From assembly GCF_009725235.1 (NCBI RefSeq), contig NZ_WJFC01000040.1:13848-77847 (forward strand): a stretch of DNA of 64,000 nucleotides, in the 5' to 3' direction. Position numbers and translations under genes: made by a program. The notes beneath the pieces are model-generated. The model saw nothing but the letters and a program-made list of their open reading frames with translations, was not told the DNA's origin and made no database searches. This document shows, piece by piece, positions 56,893 to 64,000 of the stretch. The DNA is from Scytonema sp. UIC 10036. Its GTDB lineage: Bacteria > Cyanobacteriota > Cyanobacteriia > Cyanobacteriales > Nostocaceae. Position 1 is the stretch's first letter. Every line of letters starts with the position of its first letter.

Positions 56893-57510
56893 CTACCCAG
56901 CAGTCTTAATGTCTTCACCTAAAACAAAGCGGACAAAGCGTCGGACTTGGATATTTTCACCTAGTAAGGCTATATGCTGCTTGATGACATCTTCTACGGT
57001 GTTACTTGAATCCAGAAGGAAAGGTTGATCCATCAAAGACATTTCTTTGAGACGTTTTTCAATCCTTCCTTGAACTATTTTTTCTTTGACTGCTTCGGGC
57101 TTGTTAGCGATGTCATCACGTCCCATTTCAATTTCTTTTTCCTTAGTTACGACTTCAAGCGGGATATCAGCTACCTTAACATATTCTATATTTTGGTAAG
57201 CGGCAATTTGCATAGCTATGTCTCGAACTAAGGTTTGAAACTTCTCATTGCGAGCTACAAAGTCAGTTTCGCAGTTGACTTCTATCAGTACACCTACTCG
57301 ACTTCCATTATGGATGTAACTCTCGACAAGCCCTTCTGTAGATAAGCGATTTGCGATCGCGACAGCTTTGGCAAGACCTTTTTTTCGCAGCCATTCTTCA
57401 GCTTTGATAAGATCGCTATTATTCTCTTGCAGTGCCTTTTTACAATCCATAATTCCAACACTAGTTTTTTGGCGTAGTTGTTGAACGAGTTTTGTACTGA
57501 TTTGCGTCAT
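56893..57510 (-). CDS. tsf: Elongation factor Ts (stand-alone copy)
   Basis: This is the 205-residue nucleotide-exchange factor for EF-Tu. The N-terminal UBA-like region STKLVQQLRQKTSVGIMDCKKALQE and the catalytic core VLIEVNCETDFVARNEKFQTLVRDIAMQIAA (in parts) are well kept. The family's C-terminal MEEQILDQPF-like turn appears as LMDQPFLLD. EF-Ts genes normally follow rpsB. Here there is no rpsB, only a MITE upstream, so this may be a second or relocated copy. The frame is complete. Confidence 0.92.
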   Translation of the reverse strand: MTQISTKLVQQLRQKTSVGIMDCKKALQENNSDLIKAEEWLRKKGLAKAVAIANRLSTEGLVESYIHNGSRVGVLIEVNCETDFVARNEKFQTLVRDIAMQIAAYQNIEYVKVADIPLEVVTKEKEIEMGRDDIANKPEAVKEKIVQGRIEKRLKEMSLMDQPFLLDSSNTVEDVIKQHIALLGENIQVRRFVRFVLGEDIKTAG

Positions 57511-57544
57511 AAAACCTCAATTCATATCATGTTTATAGTGGTTG

Positions 57545-57682
57545 CAATACTGCAAGGGCTGAGAATTTTTGTAGTAGGGGTAAACCCTTGTGTGAAACCC
57601 AACAAATGCTTGTAAATGTTGGGTTTCATTCCTCAACCCAACCTACGTAATTTCATTGTTTAAGCTTAACCGACAAGTATTG
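57545..57682. mobile_element. MITE with 10-bp target duplication (upstream of tsf)
   Basis: The 138-bp element starts CAATACTGCAAGGGCTGAGA, matching the end of the element at 49345-49556, and ends AAGTATTG. It is flanked by the direct repeat ATAGTGGTTG (57535-57544 and 57683-57692). The interior has GAAACCCAACA/TGTTGGGTTTC arms and CCCAACCTAC. It lies 35 bases before the tsf start, so it occupies the promoter. Confidence 0.87.
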
Positions 57683-57752
57683 ATAGTGGTTGTAGTTGTG
57701 TGAAATCCAGAAACTGTCTATTTCATCAGTCGTTTGATATTTTCCAACGGTA

Positions 57753-59335
<1,583 letters not shown>

Positions 59336-59791
59336 ATGGAACTGGCACACGCATTTATGAGCGACAACAAGCAGCACGATTCTGAGCCACCCTTAATTTT
59401 AGCAGTAGAAGATAATGATGATAATCTACTGCTGTTAAGTTATGCGCTCGATTCCCTTGGCTGTCGGCTGATTTGTCAAAAAGATAGTTCAACGACGGTA
59501 CTCGTTGCCAAAGAATACCAACCCGATCTGATCTTGTTGGATATCCTGTTACCGGGAAAGAGCGGTATCGATCTTGTGCGTTCTCTAAAGCAAGAACCGC
59601 TTACCCGCCACATCGCAGCTATTGCAATCACTGCTTTAGCCAGTGCGGAGGATAGAGAACGCATTTTGATGGCAGGATTTGACGACTATATCAGTAAGCC
59701 ATACATGATCGAAGATTTAGAAGATATGGTTCGGTCTTATTTAAGGAGAAAATTAAATGTAGGTTCGGCATTTGATTTCTGCCAGGAATAA
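59336..59791 (+). CDS. Single-domain response regulator
   Basis: This is a 151-residue CheY-like receiver: LILAVEDNDDNLLLLSYAL (acidic pocket), phosphoacceptor Asp in PDLILLDILLPGKSGIDLV, Thr in AIAITALAS and Lys in GFDDYISKPYMIEDLE. There is no output domain. The ATG at 59336 follows GGAG by 6 bases, and longer frames extend into non-conserved sequence. It resembles the phosphorelay regulators next to hybrid kinases. It lies close to the kinase cluster at 60535-63670 but on the opposite strand. Confidence 0.88.
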   Translation: MELAHAFMSDNKQHDSEPPLILAVEDNDDNLLLLSYALDSLGCRLICQKDSSTTVLVAKEYQPDLILLDILLPGKSGIDLVRSLKQEPLTRHIAAIAITALASAEDRERILMAGFDDYISKPYMIEDLEDMVRSYLRRKLNVGSAFDFCQE

Positions 59792-59793
59792 TT

Positions 59794-60237
59794 TTACGAA
59801 GCTGTTCTCTGTGGGTTGTTTCCACTGCTTGATGAAGGTTTACGCCTAATTTTAGAAGTTGGAGTAGGAGGAGTGCGAACTTCTGGTGCATTTGTTAGAA
59901 GGGCAATAATTCCAGTACGACCGGTGGCAAGTGTTGCATCACTTAATAGCTCAATGACAGAAACATTTAAAGTTTCTTCTATAAGTGCCTTCAGTTGTGG
60001 CTGAATGGCGTCATCTAAATCCGAGTGAACTTGCTCGGCGAGTTGTACCCGACCTGATTGAGCAAGTAATTGTTCTGGTTGAGTGATAGAACCTTCCAGA
60101 ACAAGGACTACATTTTGGTCGGATAGTTGACAAGTAATTTTACTGGGTTGATGTCCCAATTGCTCACGATATAGAGCTTGAATGCGTTGTGTCAATGTTC
60201 TTTCTACTTGGCCGCGAGTTGGTGTTGATGAAGTCAT
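59794..60237 (-). CDS. DUF2294 family protein
   Basis: This 147-residue protein starts TSSTPTRGQVERTLTQRIQALYREQLGHQPSKITCQLSD (in parts). It follows the DUF2294 pattern: an N-terminal helix, VVLVLEGSITQPEQLLAQSG, then IEETLNVSVIELLSDATLATGRTGIIALL. A Ser/Pro/Lys-rich tail follows. The family's role is poorly defined. It converges with the response-regulator gene, with only 2 bases between stop codons. Confidence 0.82.
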   Translation of the reverse strand: MTSSTPTRGQVERTLTQRIQALYREQLGHQPSKITCQLSDQNVVLVLEGSITQPEQLLAQSGRVQLAEQVHSDLDDAIQPQLKALIEETLNVSVIELLSDATLATGRTGIIALLTNAPEVRTPPTPTSKIRRKPSSSSGNNPQRTAS

Positions 60238-60534
60238 GCGTTTTATTCCTAGATAGTTAGATCGCTAGGGATAAGTCAGAAAGCTAGTTGAGGAGAATTA
60301 GTCATTGTTAATTGGAAACTATGGATTCTTCACTCTTGGCTCTTTGAGTTGTCATTAGCGATGTAATTTTTAATTTATTGTAATCAGCTAAGATTCATGA
60401 ACCATTACTTGCATTGTAATGAGAGGGATTCTTTAAAATCACCATCCGAACGCAGTATTTTCCATGAATGCCCAGAATCGCTTGGTATAGAAGGGAAAAA
60501 AGGCAGTAACTAAGAATACTGCCACAATTGCTCT

Positions 60535-61659
60535 TTAACTGAACTTTGGCAAACACACGGTAAATACACTGCCTTTACCCAGTTCGGATGATACTTGAAT
60601 TTTTCCTTTGTGGGACTCAATAATACGTTGCGAGAGATGCAGCCCCAACCCACTACCTGCGCGTTTGTGTTTTCCTTGCCGAAAACGCTCAAACAGAAAG
60701 GCTTGATCTTCGGGTGCTATTCCGTAGCCGGTATCTTTAATATCGATGACAACCCAAGCTTTATCTTTTTGGCTTGTCGGTGTTTCAGAAATATGAATGT
60801 TAACCCCTCCTGTATCGGTAAACTTGATAGCATTCCCTATGAGGTTGCTGATGACTCGCCTTAACTCTAGTTTATCGCCCATAACTGTACCGGCACTATC
60901 GCCTATTTCTTTTAAAGCGTTTGTATCTACCTCTACAGTCAAACCCTTCTCCATTGCCAAAGGACTCAGTTCTTGAGCGACTTCTTCTACAATCTGCTGC
61001 ATATTACAGCTATCAAGTTGCATGGTTTTTTTACCTGCTTCAAAGCGGTAAACTTCTAGCAAGTTGTTTACCATTTCTAGTAAATTTTGATTGCTCCGAA
61101 TCATCGCGGCGATCGCCTCTTTCATTTCCGGCGAAATTTTGCAGAATGTTTCCTGCTCAAACAAATTCAGCATTCGATCTGCTGCCACTAGAGGGGTTCG
61201 CAAATCGTGGGTGAGACGAGACACAAAGTCTTCCCGCATTTTTGCCATCTTTTGTTGCTCGTCAATGCTGTGTTTGAGACGCAGTAGCGATCTCACTCTC
61301 GCAAGAAGTTCGTCTTGGTCAAATGGTTTGCGGATAAAATCATCTGCTCCTGCATCCAAACCTTCCACAACACTCACTTCAATATGTGCCGTTAACAGGA
61401 GGATGGGAATGTATTGTATTTCAGGATGGTTTCGGATTCGACGCGTGACCTCATATCCATCCATTCCTGGCATCATGACATCCAATAGAATTATGTCTGG
61501 AGGAGATTTGATAATTTTGTTTAAAGCACTTGCTCCATCTGATACTAAGTCCACCTCATATCCTTCTACTTCCAACATTGTTTGAAGTAGGATGAGATTA
61601 TCAATAGTATCATCGACAGCAAGAATCCGATCTACTTTAGAAGTTTCGCCAGACATCAT
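60535..61659 (-). CDS. Hybrid response regulator / histidine kinase
   Basis: This is a 374-residue protein. The N-terminal receiver (~10-125) has DD acidic residues in ILAVDDTIDNLILL, Asp in DIILLDVMMPGMDGYEV, and Thr/Lys in LLTAH and FIRKPFDQDEL. The kinase core starts with the H-box SRLTHDLRTPLVAADRML (~146) and continues with N-box ISNLIGNAIKFTDTGG, G1 DTGYGI, F FLFERFRQG and G2 GSGLGLHLSQ. There is no membrane segment, so it is cytoplasmic and may take phosphate from another kinase through its receiver. It lies 59 bases after the hybrid kinase gene upstream. Confidence 0.93.
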   Translation of the reverse strand: MMSGETSKVDRILAVDDTIDNLILLQTMLEVEGYEVDLVSDGASALNKIIKSPPDIILLDVMMPGMDGYEVTRRIRNHPEIQYIPILLLTAHIEVSVVEGLDAGADDFIRKPFDQDELLARVRSLLRLKHSIDEQQKMAKMREDFVSRLTHDLRTPLVAADRMLNLFEQETFCKISPEMKEAIAAMIRSNQNLLEMVNNLLEVYRFEAGKKTMQLDSCNMQQIVEEVAQELSPLAMEKGLTVEVDTNALKEIGDSAGTVMGDKLELRRVISNLIGNAIKFTDTGGVNIHISETPTSQKDKAWVVIDIKDTGYGIAPEDQAFLFERFRQGKHKRAGSGLGLHLSQRIIESHKGKIQVSSELGKGSVFTVCLPKFS

Positions 61660-61718
61660 AAATTTATCGACTTTTTTTGAAAAGAATTTATAACTTGATT
61701 TTCTTTACAATCTTAAAA

Positions 61719-63050
61719 TTATAATTCCCTACTTTTCCTTTGCATACCTTCTGGAGCAAAGCGAGCTATTTCTTGCTGACGCCATAGATTTGTTCTATTT
61801 GAATAAGTTGGAGCATTTGCTTCCCCGTCAGCAATTTGTTGATTTGATGCTGATATTTGACGGGGCATCTCAATCCGAAATACCGAGCCCTCTCCCAACC
61901 GACTTTCTACAGAAATTGTGCCATCCATCATTTGCAACAATGCTTGAATAATTGGCAAACCCAAGCCCGTACCGGGATACTTGCGAGTTGTACTTTGATC
62001 GACTTGCCGAAAAGCTTCAAAAATATGCTTTATATCAGTAGGAGCGATCCCAATTCCGGTATCGAAAACAGCAAGCTGCACTTGCTCAGAAGCGAGTTCT
62101 TTAAGCTCAACTCTAATACTTCCAGACTCTGTAAACTTTATTGCATTTGAAAGCAGGTTCGTTAAAATCTGTCGTACACGAGTTGGGTCATTAAACACTA
62201 TAGAGTTTGGTAATTCCATTTTAACCACCAAAGACAAATTCTTCTCCTCCGCTAAAGATCGCATTTCTTCTACAGTGGCATTAACCACCTTTGATAAATC
62301 AAATATTTCTGGCTTTAAATCTAACTTTCCTGCTTCTAGTTTGGAAAAATCGAGAACTTCATTAAGCAACATGAGCAAATGCTTGCCATTATTCAAGATC
62401 CGCTCTACCATATCCTTCTGTTGATGCGTTAACGGTCCGCATTTTGGTCGCAATAACAACTGAGAAAACCCAATGATAGCATTCATTGGGGTTCGTAATT
62501 CGTGAGACATAGTTGCTAGAAACTGCGATTTCAGCCTTGATGCTTCCACCAGTTTCCAATTTTGGATTTCAATTTGTTTTCGCTGTACTTCTAATTCCTG
62601 GTTTTTCCGAGTGAGGAGATCGTTACTCTCTCGCAGTTGTTGATTGGCTAAAGCCACCTGCATTTCCGCCTTATGAACTCGAATTGCATTTCGCAACACC
62701 TGTGCCAGTATTTCTGGTGAGAACCGAGATTTCGAGAGGTAATCAATAGCACCAGCTTTCATAAGTTCTACTGCTATTTGTTCATCTCCCTGACCTGTGA
62801 GAACCACTACAGGCACTCGAATCTCTTTCAAGCGTAAATTTTGAAGTAGGCTTAAGCCGTCTTGGTCTGGTAAGCGATAGTCGAGAAAGACACAATCATA
62901 GGAACTACTAGATAAGGTAGCGATCGCGCTATTGCCATCACTTGCCTCAAAAAGTTGCATTTGTACACCTGCTTTAGTCAATGCGCGACGCACTGCCATG
63001 CGGTCTACTTCGTCATCGTCTACAACTAAAACTTTTAGTTTCTCTTCCAT
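61719..63050 (-). CDS. Hybrid response regulator / histidine kinase
   Basis: This is a 443-residue protein. The N-terminal receiver (KVLVVDDDEVDRMAVRRAL; YDCVFLDYRLPDQDGLSLL; VVLTGQG; DYLSKSRF) is joined by a coiled coil (~130-170) to a kinase core. The core has the H-box LATMSHELRTPMNAIIGFSQLL, N-box LTNLLSNAIKFTESG, G1 DTGIGI, F HIFEAFRQVDQ and G2 GTGLGLPIIQAL. The C-terminal 45 residues are unconserved. It lies 188 bases after the Rcp-like regulator gene, and the three genes form a signalling operon. Confidence 0.93.
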   Translation of the reverse strand: MEEKLKVLVVDDDEVDRMAVRRALTKAGVQMQLFEASDGNSAIATLSSSSYDCVFLDYRLPDQDGLSLLQNLRLKEIRVPVVVLTGQGDEQIAVELMKAGAIDYLSKSRFSPEILAQVLRNAIRVHKAEMQVALANQQLRESNDLLTRKNQELEVQRKQIEIQNWKLVEASRLKSQFLATMSHELRTPMNAIIGFSQLLLRPKCGPLTHQQKDMVERILNNGKHLLMLLNEVLDFSKLEAGKLDLKPEIFDLSKVVNATVEEMRSLAEEKNLSLVVKMELPNSIVFNDPTRVRQILTNLLSNAIKFTESGSIRVELKELASEQVQLAVFDTGIGIAPTDIKHIFEAFRQVDQSTTRKYPGTGLGLPIIQALLQMMDGTISVESRLGEGSVFRIEMPRQISASNQQIADGEANAPTYSNRTNLWRQQEIARFAPEGMQRKSREL

Positions 63051-63215
63051 CGCTCTTAGCTTTCGCCATCATTAGACACAGAAATCGCATATTATAGTAT
63101 TTACTTTCTGTATAACCAAATTCTTTTATTTTAACTGTCATTAAAATCATTTTCTTAAAACATTAATGGTAGTTACCAGCACTTTTTTGTCACCGTTCGC
63201 CGATCGCCGAGTCCC

Positions 63216-63237
63216 GGTCACTGGTCACTGGTCACTG
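63216..63237. repeat. GGTCACT heptamer tandem repeat, second copy
   Basis: This tract is identical in unit and length to 20136-20157, again right beside a stop codon of a minus-strand gene. Confidence 0.85.
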
Positions 63238-63238
63238 A

Positions 63239-63670
63239 CTATGGCATTTCACACAATGTCCAATATTTATTTAAAGTTGCCATTAACTCTATAAAACTAT
63301 TAAAAGTAACAGGTTTAAGAATATAACCAGCAACATTTAGATTATACGCTTCCACTCTGTCCTTATCTTGATTAGATGTTGTCATTACTACCACAGGAGT
63401 TGCCCGCAATTGAGAATCGGAACGTAATTCTTGAAGGAATTCAATCCCGCCCATCTTAGGCATATTTAAATCTAACAAAATCAACCGTCTCTCTGATGGA
63501 ACTTCGGGTGGTTGATCTTTGCTTCCACGTAACATTGACAGTGCTTCTATACCATTTGTGGCAAGATATAGGGGATTGTTAATATTTACCTTTTTGAATG
63601 CCCGTTTGACATTCATCACATCAACTTCATCGTCCTCCACCAATAAAATGTTTATCACTCTTTCAGACAT
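63239..63670 (-). CDS. Rcp-type response regulator
   Basis: This 143-residue receiver is of the subclass paired with cyanobacterial phytochromes (Rcp1-like): INILLVEDDEVDVMNVKRAFKKVNINNPLYLATNGIEAL (in parts), Asp in RLILLDLNMPKMGGIEFLQELR, Thr in VVVMTTSNQDKDRVEAYN and Lys in GYILKPVTFNSF. There is no output domain. A photoreceptor kinase may be encoded just outside the window to the right, which is inference. A GGTCACT repeat tract lies at its stop codon. Confidence 0.92.
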   Translation of the reverse strand: MSERVINILLVEDDEVDVMNVKRAFKKVNINNPLYLATNGIEALSMLRGSKDQPPEVPSERRLILLDLNMPKMGGIEFLQELRSDSQLRATPVVVMTTSNQDKDRVEAYNLNVAGYILKPVTFNSFIELMATLNKYWTLCEMP

Positions 63671-64000
63671 TTCCTTGGATTAAATACAGTGTACCCAATC
63701 TCCATTTCGGGCAACCGAAACAGATACTTCATCTTTAAAAGCTAATAGTCTGACTTTAATATAAAACTATTATTTTATCATACTATTAGCATGAATAAAA
63801 ATGATTATACAGATAGCAAAACAAGCTCAGCCCTAGTAAAACGAAATACTCGACTCAGCTCCAAATCGATTGTAATTGTACAGCAAGGAGTGCGTCTTCA
63901 GCCATTAGTCAGAGCTGCGCGAAAATCATATCATTTTGGATTTTGGATTTTGGATTTTGGATTGGGGACGAGTTATTCTTCTACCCCCTACCCCCTACCC
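63671..64000. other. Promoter region and terminal heptamer repeats
   Basis: This is the upstream region of the Rcp-like gene. No gene is seen in the 330 bases. TTTTGGA heptamers (63933-63963) and CCCCCTA heptamers (63984-64000) close the window. Confidence 0.5.

Overview
The window is cyanobacterial, most likely from a filamentous heterocyst-forming lineage (Nostocales). The grounds are dense GCGATCGC (HIP1) palindromes, a photosystem II D1 protein, two cytochrome c6 genes, an xisH/xisI pair, heptamer short tandem repeats and many small transposable or REP-like repeats. No rRNA, tRNA or CRISPR array was seen. Much of the accessory DNA is visibly decaying, with frameshifts, internal deletions and chimeric fragments.

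Layout. 1-5.5 kb: kdpB (running off the left edge) and kdpA for high-affinity K+ uptake, with a divergent sensor kinase. 5.6-8.4 kb: a methyltransferase divergent from a carotenoid-desaturase-like flavoprotein. 8.5-20 kb: a metal-related accessory block. It holds a BlaI/MecI-type repressor, a wrecked NRPS/AMP-ligase cluster (truncated TauD-like oxygenase, NRPS C-A fragment, two AMP-ligase fragments), an exporter, an apparently intact TonB receptor plus RhtX/FptX-like permease, a BlaI remnant, and a TPR gene with cytochrome c6 (petJ). A near-identical 21-bp dyad lies upstream of both petJ genes, upstream of the TonB receptor and beside blaI. This suggests one BlaI-type (possibly copper-responsive) regulon that includes metallophore uptake. 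20-28 kb: a PLP ammonia-lyase, xisHI, an AAA+ ATPase next to an RNA ligase, hicBA, and the two ATPase genes of a Nik/Opp-type ABC importer.

28.6-45 kb is a zinc-starvation island: thrS2, a COG0523 GTPase, folE, a methyltransferase, hisI, a hemB-znuA-znuC-znuB operon, a degenerate CobW-like GTPase with two metallophosphoesterase-like proteins, an SCO5389-like protein and a SidA-like flavoprotein. Five 15-bp Zur-like boxes sit upstream of these genes. The island separates the ATPases of the Nik/Opp transporter (25.9-27.4 kb) from its permeases and binding-protein remnant (45.9-48.0 kb), as though about 18.5 kb was inserted into one operon.

45-64 kb: the permeases, TonB-receptor debris carrying a MITE, an atypical ('rogue') psbA that lacks several Mn-cluster ligands, a second petJ-TPR module, further TPR and AAA+ genes, a stand-alone EF-Ts, and a two-component cluster (Rcp-like regulator and two hybrid kinases). 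Start codons were moved from the longest frame where ribosome-binding sites or homology favoured an internal start. Family assignments were made by eye, without database searches.
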